This document shows positions 1 through 9,900 of a stretch of DNA of 64,000 nt, in pieces. Made by a program: the position numbers and the translations under genes. Every line of letters begins with the position of its first letter. The stretch's first letter is position 1. The notes under the pieces are model-generated. The model was not told the DNA's origin. It was given only the letters and a program-made list of their open reading frames with translations, and ran no database searches. The DNA is from Phoenix dactylifera (Eukaryota; Streptophyta; Magnoliopsida; Arecales; Arecaceae). Location: positions 16,825,631 through 16,889,630 of the forward strand of contig NC_052396.1 of assembly GCF_009389715.1 (NCBI RefSeq). The letters run 5' to 3'.

Positions 1-1512
1 GGAATCAGTGTAATGAAAGTCCTCCTCCACTCCACAGGCATCGCTGTCGACACAAAAAACTGCTGGACTGCCGCAGTCACCTCCTGTCTGACTATGTGCC
101 AATACCTCCTGAAAAAGATAGGGGGGAAGCCATCTGGGCCCGGGGCTCTGTCCTCGCCCAAAGACCAAAGGGCCGCCTGTACCTCATCCCCGGACACTGG
201 ACTGACCAAAGCTGCGTTCTCCTCCACTGACACCTGCCTCCCTGGTACCGGTCCGCATGCACCTCCATCTGTACCTCCAGACTCGGTCCATCTATCACAA
301 AAAAACTGCACCAAGATCCTCCTGACTGTCTCCTGATCCTCAGACACCCGCCCACTGCTATCCCTAATCCGGCCAATTCGGTTCCGATGTCTCCTGATGA
401 TGGTCGACTGGTGAAAGAACCTGGTATTCCGATCCCCCTCCCTAATCCACTGGATCCTGGACTTTTGCCTCCAAAACACCTCCTGCTGCCTCAAAAGGGA
501 AGTGTGTCCAGCCAGTAGTCCCCTGAGCTCCCCCTGATCCACCTCTGAAAGACTACCCCCTCTGTCCTCAAGAGCCTGTAACCTGGTAATGGATGCCTCC
601 GTCTCCTCCACCCTCCTGAAGATATTTCCAACCTCCTCCTTATTCCACCGTTGCAATCGGCGTCTGGTTAGCTCAAGTTTCCGGGTAACCCTATACATCA
701 CATCCCCCCTAACCGGCATCTGCCACGCCTCTCTCACCACCTCCCACGACCGTGGGTAAGACAACCATATCTTCTCAAAGCGAAAAGGACAATGAACTGG
801 AAAGGTATAAGAGGTACTCACCAATACTGGGCAATGGTCAGAAGCAATCCTGGGCAGGTGGCGCACCAAGAAGTCCGAAAATCTCTGAAGCCATCCGGGC
901 GTCGCGTACACTCGATCAATCCGCTCCCAAACACGTGCCATCCCCAGCCTGTTGTTGCACCAAGTGAAGCGCGGACCAGTGAAACCAAGATCAGCCAGCC
1001 CATTGGACTGGATAAAGTCCTGGAACTCTCTGACCTCAATATTGTTGGAGAAGACCTTACCCCCTCTCTTGTCCTCCGGGCTGTCAATGCAATTGAAGTC
1101 CCCTGCCATCATCACAGGGTGGCCAAGCTGAATAAGGCTGGTGGCCTCCTCCCACAAGACTCTCCTCTCCCGATGGTTTGTACTGGCATATGTGGCTAAA
1201 ATGACCCACGGAGGCCCAGCCCCCTCAGAAATAACCAGGATCACCTGTTGGTTGCACTTGTGGAAGACATCAATGCCAACACCCCCCAACCTCCATAACA
1301 CAATGATGCCCCCTGAGAGGCCCCGAGAGTCCACCGCATATGTCCCCCATGATCGCGGGATGGCACGCCTAGCTCGTTCCAAACTAGATCCCGACAGTCG
1401 GGTTTCAAATCAAAACACAAACATCTGGGTCATGCAAACTCACTAACCTACGGAAGGCTGGCCGAAAGGAAGGCTTCCCCGCTCCCCGACAGTTCCAAAG
1501 AAGAACCTTCAT
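1..1512 (-). pseudogene. LINE ORF2, 5' part (endonuclease and start of RT), frameshifted, cut by window edge
   Basis: On the minus strand an ATG at 1512 opens ORF2 with the usual plant L1 start MKVLLWNCRGAGKP. It breaks after about 35 codons near position 1405: the frame hits stops, and the expected continuation (ETRLSGSSLERARRA) lies one base away, so one base has been gained or lost. Further on the endonuclease is clear: the GDFNCIDSPEDKRGG active-site block near 1115-1065 and the SDHCPVL block near 830-810. The part towards position 1 is the linker to reverse transcriptase; the RT itself lies outside the window. An AP-endonuclease of this kind nicks the target for target-primed reverse transcription. 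This copy cannot make the full protein. Confidence 0.88.
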
Positions 1513-3655
1513 AACAACACTTGGGTGTTTTGATGCATGGCCACCCCTTCGGGGTCTTGCAGCCCTCCCTCCTTACTACACGCCGCACCCTCTTCCGGCC
1601 CAGCCATCTCAAGCACCACCTTCAATTGGTGTACCAAGGCTTCATGTGCCGTTCCCCGTGGGTGCCCGGTGCTCACAGTCTCAACTATCACAGGCTTACT
1701 CTGAACTTCCATCTCCCTGGGCTCCTCTGCCGTTCCCCCCTTAGACATCTCACCTAGGGTCTTCTTCCCAAGTGAACAATCCGTGGAAGAGAGCAAGATT
1801 TCATCCCGCACAGTCTCGGCCCCATCACCGTTCCTGGTTCCTCCGCAGACCGACTTGGGAGACGACCCAAGCTCCACTGGCGGGAGGCCACCTCGCCCGA
1901 GTTCATCCACCGCCCGAGCATCCACCCCGCCTGGCGCCACCGGAGGCAGACCCCCATCTCCACCGCCCGCCGCCATACCCCGTCGAGGAACGGGATCCGC
2001 AGAAGATCGCTCCCGGTTAAAACCACCCTTGCCGCCCCCGCCGACAGACCTCCCAACTCGCAGGCCTTCCGCGGTCGCCGGAGACGCGCTCCGACTCCTG
2101 AACCGCCGCCGGTCGCCATTCTTGTTCGCCGCCCCGGCCACCGGCACGCGGAACCCCGGCACGAGGGACCCGGGCACAGGGGGGCCGAGTGGTCTCGGGC
2201 CAGACCTCGCTCCGACCCGAGGGCCCCCCGCCGCTTTGAAGGGCTTCTGGCCCTTTTCATTGGGCTTGGTCCACTGTTCAGACTGGGAGGGCCCAGCCCA
2301 GGCCCCTGATCACAGGCCCCGGTCTGGACCGGGCCCGCTTGGGCTTGGACGACTCCCTGCCGAGTTAGACTCGGAGTCGACTCGGTCCGCTGCACCGGTG
2401 CCGCCGCCACGCCCAAGAATGGCGAAATGCGCCGAGCGACCTTCTTAGGCTTCCGCCAGCCGTCAGAGTCCGGCGATGACTGAGGCTCGCTCGCCCCTCC
2501 CTTGGCCAGACACGGGCCCGAGACGGTATGAACCGGTTCCCGAGTCGGCTCGGTGCGGGAAGTCGTCGTCCCCTTCGGCCTCGCCGGAAACCTAGCCCCA
2601 CCACCTCCTCGCTGTGCCGGAAACCTAGAAGAGGTCATCCATGGGCCGAAGACCCTCGGCCTACTCCCCCCGGGTACGTTTTCCTCCGTAGACGACGAAG
2701 AGCCGCCAGGGACTTCATTGACCATCGGGATCGATCTCCCTTCCGCCTCGCAGAACCGGCACTCCCCCGCCTGATGACCGGTGCGGGCACAGAGGTAGCA
2801 GAGGCTCGGCAGATCTTCGTAAACGAAGGCCTGCCAGAACCTATTCTTCCCCCATTGGACTAGCGTACCAGGAACCAGAGGGAGGCTGGCGTCGATCTCG
2901 ACCTTGGCTCGGGCGTAGCCGACCCTCCGCCTCTCACTTGACACCGCATCGAGCGCCAGTGGCCTCCCCGCCGCCGCCACCATCTCCAGGATGGATGCAT
3001 TGTCCCAATACTCCAACGGCAGCCCCGGTAGCCTAACCCAGACGACTGTCCGGCTAACCGAGTGGAAGCCCGGGGTGAAGTCCGGCCGCCAGTCCTCCAT
3101 CGACATCAGCTGGCCCCCCACCAGCCAAGGGGCCACAGCCATCGCCTTCGCCCGCTCCTCCCCTGACCCGAACCGGATAGTCAGAACACCCTCCGCCATT
3201 GGGAGAACCTCCACCGGTTGCAGGAGCTTAGCCCGTCCTCTGAGTTCACGAGCCACAATCTCTGCCGGAATGCGCTGCCCCAAACTCTTGGCGTGCACAG
3301 CTCTCCCCTCCCAATCACTCCTCGCCTGCATCACCCTCACCGTCGGCAGCGTTACCACCCGGGGAAAACGACGCTCGAGCTCAGCCAGTTCCTCCTCGGT
3401 AAACCGGTGGCAACCCATCTCCGGTTGGGACGGAAGCCCTCGCACCACCCCAACCCACCGTGGAGTGATCTCAGCCCGGCCTGGCAAGGGAACATTCCGT
3501 TTTCCCCGGTCAGAAACCCCCCCGGCGGCTGCCATCCGGCGAGCCCACCAGTTACTCGGTGAAAAGCCAAGTTTCCCTCTCTCTCCTCCCTCTCTCGGAC
3601 TCCAGGACCGCCTTTCTTCAAAAACTAATCGGTTTGGCCAATATTGCAAAAGCAG
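1509..3655 (-). pseudogene. LINE ORF1 (DUF4283 and CCHC zinc-knuckle protein), frameshifted
   Basis: A long minus-strand reading frame (3649-1754) encodes an N-terminal DUF4283-like nucleic-acid-binding region with a WVRLPGLPLEYWD block, followed by a zinc knuckle with the pattern CYLCARTGHQAGEC (C-x2-C-x4-H-x4-C), then a Pro/Ser/Arg-rich tail. This is the ORF1 architecture of plant L1-type LINEs, an RNA chaperone packaging the element RNA. After the knuckle the tail appears to pass into a second frame (2177-1509), so a frameshift near 2180 is likely. That second frame ends in TGA at 1511-1509 and overlaps the ATG of ORF2 by four bases (ATGA). The true start within 3649-3420 is uncertain. The element 5' end lies near 3655, where similarity to coding sequence stops. 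Confidence 0.85.
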
Positions 3656-6600
3656 GTTCCCAGCAGTAGGCCAACCTGCAGTTTCAAATTAAATTTTCAA
3701 TTTTAGAATTTGAATAATGCTTGATGATTGTATAGGGGCATTTTAAATTTCAGATTTTTATTGGATATGTTTGTACGGAGTTTCAGGATATTTTCTAACT
3801 TCTTTGTTTTCTCATGTTGTACTCCTCGTCTTTCTCGTAATCTTCCTTCTTATCTTTAATAAAGTTCAGGTGGGGCTCTCCCTTCCTTTCGCTCTAAAAT
3901 TAAAAGAAAGAGTGATATAAGTGGCCTGCATAAAGTTTTCATTGTATTCTAAAGAATATACAGTAAAATATATTCTAGGTTTGGAGTTTCCATCTTTCCT
4001 TCCAAAAAAACAAAAGAGACAACATACACCATTTGTAATTTTTAGTGACGGCATAGTACGAAAAGAATAAATAAGAAGAACAAAGGTGCCTCACATTGAT
4101 GAGATGCCAACCAAGAGCATGGAGGCTCTTTTATTCTATATAAGTTATAAAAAATATATTAGACTGACATCCTCAAAGTTAGGTACAATTGGCAGTAGAG
4201 TAGCCCATCTGCAATTTCTTAAAACCAATGATATGTTCTACCGTTATTTCTAATATCCAGCAATGATGACTTGGTGAGTCATCGCTTTGGTGTCAAAACA
4301 TACATCTTGCAAGCATGAGCATCCCCTGCAGCCATAATGTTCCCTCGAACGGACGATATAGTTGAATGCTGGGAAAAAAAAAAAAAAAGGAATCATTCAA
4401 GCACTATGAGAGCATAAACATTATAATGGAACGCTAAAATATATCTTAAAACCAGATTTTCCAATTGACCTTATGAGTTATGGCATTATAATCTTAGTAT
4501 CTGCTTGTCAGCCTTCTTTTTATTCAGGTGAAGTGGCAGAAATGTAAATCTTGTGGGGGTGTTTGGGATGGGATGATTGTCCCAAGATCAAGGGTGAAGT
4601 GGGTAGAGGTGATGAGATCACCGCGTTTGGTTGCACCACGGTGATTCTACGTGGCGGTGATCCTAAATCATCTCCACTCCTCAAATCACCCTCAACTCGA
4701 TGATGGGATACTCGTCCTTGAGGTCGGAAATCCAAGATCACCCTAGGGCAGTGATCCTGGGTTGAAAGTTAAAGACAAAAATACCCCTCAATTTAGCAGA
4801 AAAATTGATATATCAATATACCATCAATATATTGTGTCAATGTTATATATATATAATATTATGTTGATATTATATATTATATTAATGATATATATATATA
4901 TATTATAAATATTACCAATCATATTATTATCCTATTATTATTGAAAGATAATTTTAAATTATAGTAGAATTATATTATTATATTTTATATTTATATAATA
5001 AAAATATTTAATATATTATTCCTATTTATCTTATTTTCCTAATCAAAATAATTATTAGTATTAAAAAATCTATTATAAGTATAAATAAAAATATTAATTC
5101 TATAATGAAAAATAACATATTTTTTAAAAGATTAATAATTTATAGGAGCAATAAATATATTTTTATTGAATATATTAATAATTAATATATTGATAAATAT
5201 ATTAATATTTTATTATAATATATTTTATATGATTAATAAATATATGATAAAGGCTACTAAAAGTAGAATATGTGACAAAATTATGGAACTATTATAGGAA
5301 TTAGCATATTAACTTACATTTTTTATTGATGAGAATTAAAAACACATAAAAAAATTATTTAAGATATATCAGGAGTATTTGTGGTATTATATGGTCGGTG
5401 ATCTAAGAATTTTCTTACTTTTATTGATGAATTATTTTGTCACGAATTATATATAAGTTAATAACAACGTTTATTTCATCACAAAATATTCAAATAAATA
5501 TTTTGTGGCGAATTACAATTTTCATCGTAGATAAGTTTCAGCAACGGGGCATTGGCTATGAATACGGTGACAAAAGTTTTTCTGTCACCAAATATTTTAA
5601 GCGATGAAATTTATTTTTTAGGTATCAATACTTTTTTTTATTATAGCTAAACATATAATTTTTTATAATAAAATAAGCTGATTATAGCTTAGTTTAGCAA
5701 CAGTAGCATTGCCAACTAAGAGGCCGATGATTAAGCCAATGGCTTCTCATTTGTATAGTAAGAATAAGTATACAAATGCAAGGCCGACCCAATTATTAGG
5801 CAAATTCTCCTAATATAAGGATTGTTCTAATGGTGTTAAGAAAAATTATATTTATATTAATTAAAAATAAAATAAAATTTTAAAATTCTACTATTGTTCC
5901 TGTCTTTTTTTTTACCATCGGGACCACGATTTATTTGCATGTCTGCTCATTAAGGATATTATAGTTATTTTAATTTAAAACCGTTAATTTTTTAGCGTCG
6001 TTAGATAGTATGGATACATATGAAAAATAAAAATAAAAATAGAATAGAATAGCAAAATAAATATATATATGTAAATATTAATTTTAAAAAAAAATATTCA
6101 TATAAAATTTGATATTTAGAAGGATATTTATATAAAATAATTTTAAATTTTTTTATGAGTTTAACTTAGATCGCCCACTGCAGAAGGTCCTGACAAAATG
6201 GCCTCGGGCCCAACGTCAAATACAAACGGGCTGCTCCCGTACAAATGCTACGGGCATTCATGTGGGCACGTTTATTGCAGCGCCACACGACGCGCCATCA
6301 CGTACGGTACCAATCCGCCATGCACCCCACCCACGTGCCCTCGTTATTAAAGACCTTTAATTTTCTGGGTTTTTTTCCAAATAGATGCTTCCGTAGCACG
6401 TCCTTCGTGGACCCAAGAGATCCGGTCGGTGACCTCCCAGATGGCAGCGTGCAGGATGGGAATCCGAGGCAAGTTATTTGTATCTTTGTGCGCCATTTAA
6501 AGGTCGAAGTCATTTATATCTCAAAATTGACTTCCTTTTTAATTGGTACGGTGAGATGTGCCGCTAGCGAGCTATCATGCAAGTTACGCGAGTGAAGTTT

Positions 6601-6988
6601 CAAGAGTGTTTTTTTTTTTTTTTTTTTTTGAGTTGCCCCCGGATTGCTCTAGCATTATTTATAAAAGGTGGAAGGCTTACATCATGGAAGTTGGGTTTTG
6701 GAATTATCTACTGTTTACGTGTAAAAGGCTTTTATTTGCAAGCATTTGTAGGATTATCCAAGATTAGATATAAGCCGAGCTAGATGGTTACATCATGAAT
6801 GCTTGATCGTTCTGGCTATCTACTTTAATTATATCATGGTTTTTTTTTTAATACAACATCTGTTCATACCATTCTAATATGATTACCGCCAACAAAATCA
6901 AGAAAGAAAAGCTGACATAGTGGTAGAGGAGCGGCTCCCTAATTTGACCAGAGAATCTCTCTAAAATGCTGGGTGGCAAAGAAGGCAA
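3656..6988. other. AT-rich intergenic spacer without a recognisable gene
   Basis: I see no gene. 4547-4760 is a GC-richer block starting with GGGTGTTTGGGATGGGATGA, which resembles the end of a DNA transposon or MITE, but I find no matching inverted end. 4790-5250 and 5850-6140 are strongly AT-rich. A run of about 22 T at 6610-6630 could be the poly(A) of a minus-strand retroinsertion, but no target duplication is evident. 6180-6560 is of mixed composition with no convincing coding sequence. Confidence 0.5.
6978..6988. repeat. Target-site duplication of the split LINE (left copy)
   Basis: AAAGAAGGCAA here recurs at 16618-16628 directly after the LINE poly(A). Three to four of the right-hand As could belong to the tail, so the secure shared part is GAAGGCAA. 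Confidence 0.65.
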
Positions 6989-7197
6989 TCCAGTACATCA
7001 GGGAGAAGGAAGATGCATCTCATGGCTTGGAAGGTGGTCTGTCAGCCAGTACATCATAGGAGTCTAGGGATCCAGTCTTTGGTGATGAGACGGGAGGTTC
7101 TAGCGGTGCAACATGCAGCCAGATTTATACTAGAGCCCGATTGCTTATGGACACTACAAAAGAAGCAGTTTTTCCCGGCGCTTTGCAGAGCTTTTAC

Positions 7198-7452
7198 CGA
7201 CGCTTATACGCGTCGAAAATTTTCCTCCCCACGCGACCAAAAGCGTGACGAAATCGTCGGGCAGGTGGGCGTGGAAGTTTTTCGTTCCGACGCGTGTCGT
7301 CAGCGTCGGCAGATAACCCGACGCTTTTAAACGCGTCGGCAAAGGTAATGTTTCCGACGCTTTTAAGCGTCGGTAGTTCTTGCATTACCGATGCTTTTGT
7401 CCTTCGGTGTACCTGTGCCGGGAGAGTTATTTCCGACGCTTTTAAGCGTCGG
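7198..7452. repeat. Left subterminal palindrome cluster of the CACTA element
   Basis: Five palindromes or near-palindromes built on CGACGC/GCGTCG lie here: 7198-7215, about 7289-7310, 7318-7339, 7354-7373 and 7433-7452. The last two are identical (CCGACGCTTTTAAGCGTCGG). In En/Spm elements, repeated subterminal motifs bind the TnpA protein and bring the ends together; here that role is inferred from position and repetition. Confidence 0.85.
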
Positions 7453-7922
7453 CAATAGCATTTTTTTTTTTTACAAATTCGTAGAAACAAATGTTAAACC
7501 TGTATACAAAATTCTTTGAGCCCTTCTTTGGCTTCTTTTTCGGAACCTGTATACATTAGTTCATAAATGCCCATTTTTTAAGTTCCATATAGCTGCATTG
7601 GAGATCAAAGACTGCAAGGAAAGAAAAGAAAAGCTGTTCATCCATTCCAGCTGAATTGATTTTGGAATCGTTCATGTAAAAATTTGATTCAATTATAAGA
7701 GAGATAACGTCAGTGAGAAGGAATTTTGATACGAATATTACCACAATCAACATAATGCCTTCCCTCTACAAATTCAACAACAACACAACATTGATTTCAT
7801 TTCCTTGGTATTGGTTACAGACAGACAATGTTAGAAGCCTAATAGTCATTAAATATGCCATAACGGCTGCAGCAACGGGTAATCATATGGAGCAAGAGGA
7901 TGCACAGTAGTTGCCAGGTTGC

Positions 7923-8086
7923 TTAACCATAGCTCAAGCGCGAGTCTGAAGGACGCATCTAGGTCTGGCGACGGGGAATCCCAATCTCACATGAATTAAC
8001 CCTTGCAGCAAAACGAAGAGAGCAAATTGACTCCCCGACAGACGATGATTCCGGGGAGATGTTGACCACATATTCATCCAAATATT
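7923..8086 (-). pseudogene. Captured last exon of a kinesin-14 motor gene
   Basis: The minus strand encodes [13 protein letters not shown], then [19 protein letters not shown], the conserved end of a C-terminal motor kinesin (kinesin-14, minus-end-directed microtubule motor). A stop codon TAG (7960-7962) interrupts after RRQT. The frame then continues MRPSDSRLSYG and a natural-looking TAA at 7923-7925. The family usually has Gln at that point, so a CAG-to-TAG change is the simplest reading. The fragment begins at about 8060-8086, directly after CDKB sequence. It is only the tail of the motor domain, so it has no motor activity. The 7500-7920 stretch downstream may be the kinesin 3' UTR; I cannot show this. 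Confidence 0.88.
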
Positions 8087-8583
8087 CATCCAACTGACCA
8101 CATATCAACTCCAGTTGAGTAGTGTGTGGTTCCCAGCAGAACCTCAGGAGCTCTATACCAAAGTGTGACAATCTACAAACAAAAAAGAATCTAATTCAGC
8201 AGAGACCAACTAACAAGCATAAGTAAACAAATGTATCATAGTCAGCCAACGCAGCTAAGAAAAATATCAAAACTAGGTTGAAGTTGATTTCTTGATAAGA
8301 AAAAGTTATAAAGGCTGATAATGCAAGACCTCGTGGGTGTAGCTCTTAAGAGGGATGGTAAAGGTTCTTCCTAGCCCAAGATCAGCAATCTTCAAGATGC
8401 CTTTCTCTTTGTCAACCAAAAGATTTTGAGGTTTCAAATCCCTGTTTTCATGGTATAACATCATATAGCAGATAATTCCTGCTTGACATATTTGGAAACC
8501 GAATCGAGATGAGAATACAACCTGTGAAGCACACCATGGCTATGACAATGGGCAACTCCTTTGGACAAATGATATAGAAAGCT
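8087..8583 (-). pseudogene. CDKB1: Captured three-exon fragment of a B-type cyclin-dependent kinase gene
   Basis: Three exons read on the minus strand with intact splice signals. Exon a (8583-8522) gives SFLYHLSKGVAHCHSHGVLH. Exon b (8441-8330) gives RDLKPQNLLVDKEKGILKI, then ADLGLGRTFTIPLKSYTHE. Exon c (8172-8087) gives [19 protein letters not shown], then TGVDMWSVG. The introns are 8521-8442 and 8329-8173, both GT...AG. The catalytic-loop HRD, the DLG and the activation-loop PLKSYTHE sequence are those of plant CDKB kinases, which drive G2/M entry. N-terminal lobe and C-terminal third are missing. Intron retention shows capture at the DNA level. The B1 rather than B2 assignment rests on the PLKSYTHE sequence and is less sure. 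Confidence 0.9.
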
Positions 8584-8589
8584 CTGCTT

Positions 8590-9290
8590 TGGAAAAAAAA
8601 AAATGAATCAGTCTGACATGCACAGATCCCAGAAGGGAGGAAAAAGAATAAAAAAATATTCATTGAAATTGCTGCAATGGCCGAAAATTAACTGAAACTC
8701 CAAAGAGGAAAACATAACCTTTAAAAGCTAGAATTTGTAAGAATTTCACCGCACATTGTTAAAAGTCATACCATGTTATGGCAGAGAACCAAAAATCTGG
8801 AGAAAAAGTATGCATTCACAAAACCCGGAATAGGGACGGCACCTCAAAGTTATTCCCATAAGAAACACTCATCTTTGTTTTTTTTTCTTTTTTTTTTAAA
8901 GAAAAAAAAATGATTGAATGGATCCCTCGTTTTCTCCTTCACTTGCCAAACTGAACTCATTCAACCACACTAGGAACTGGTGAAGTAAGATTTTGGAAAC
9001 CATGTTCCTGTCAAGTCAACATAGAACATACTAATTAAAGTCCTTTTCAAGATCTATACTTATCAAAGTTCTGGCATAATCGTATTTTGGAAATTGAGGT
9101 AAGTATCAAAAAAAAAAATTTAAAACAATCTAAAAACATTCATCTACGATGTATCAAGAGTCGACGGCATCATCATCTCTACGAGTAGATGAAGTATCAG
9201 CAACCTACAAGAAAAAAATACTTTAGAAACTAAAAATATGAAAGTCATCACGCTCATACAAGAATACATTATAATTATATAAAATATTCA
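8590..9290. other. CACTA internal non-coding stretch
   Basis: No coding region is recognised. It holds a poly(T)/poly(A) inverted pair near 8877-8911. It may include further intron sequence of the captured kinase gene upstream of exon a, but I see no additional CDKB exon. Confidence 0.4.
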
Positions 9291-9295
9291 AATAC

Positions 9296-9900
9296 TTATT
9301 TATGTACCGGAGGAGCAAGTCTCTGCAAAAAAGATGAAATATGGTCAAGCTGATCATGCAAAGATTGTATCTTCAACTCTTGGCTCTGCTTCAACTCCGC
9401 CATATCAGTCATATGACTCTGCCTCATCTCCTCTATCCTTGTCTCATATGACTGCTTTAACTGTGCCATCTCTGTCTTCAAACTACAAACCTCTGCAGTG
9501 CTAGTACCTTGTCTGGCATCTTGGGTATATCGGCTCACTGCAGACAGCTGAGTGGGGGTAACTCCGATACCGTAACCCCTCACGCGTCCATAACGTTCTG
9601 GGCCCATCAATTCTGCATAGACCTGAGCCTCGACGCGACTGGCTGCGTCGGATGATGATGACTCCCCGACGCGCTCTGAAATGAGATTTGTAGCTCTTTC
9701 CTATATCTCTCTCAAAAAAATAAACAGTCACATTAATAATTTAAAGAAAGTAAAATTAATAAAATAATTATGATCAAATAAAAAATGAATACATACAACT
9801 ATATCTCTCGACTCGTCCCGGACAAAGCTGCCATCTCGGTGAGTGTGGGTCATCTTATAAAACTCTACCTCACCAGGCTCCCTTCCATGCTCTACTATCT
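9296..9900 (-). pseudogene. 3' end of a TnpA-like (Transposase_24) gene of the CACTA element
   Basis: Two exons are visible. The upstream exon (about 9900-9796) encodes REPGEVEFYKMTHTHRDGS and FVRDESRDI. It is followed by a GT donor, and the AG acceptor lies near 9699. The second exon encodes ERATNLISERVGESSSSDAA, an MGPERYGRVRGYG block and a coiled-coil tail rich in Gln, Glu and Met, ending at 9296. This order (HTHRDGSFVD-like block, MGPE-R-GRVRGYG block, coiled coil) is typical of the C-terminus of plant En/Spm Transposase_24 proteins, which bind the subterminal repeats. The N-terminal part is absent: the exon abuts the truncated TNP2 frame, which implies an internal deletion. Confidence 0.8.

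Noticed and set aside
4547-4760. Possible transposon end (GGGTGTTTGGGATGGGATGA)
   Set aside because: No inverted partner or target duplication was found in the following 2 kb, so no element is called.
5380-5650. GTCAC(G/A)AA and GTGACAAAA strings resembling ends of a DNA transposon
   Set aside because: Scattered in AT-rich DNA without definable ends or duplications.
6600-6790. Poly(T)-headed sequence as a minus-strand SINE
   Set aside because: No internal RNA polymerase III boxes or flanking duplication that I could recognise.
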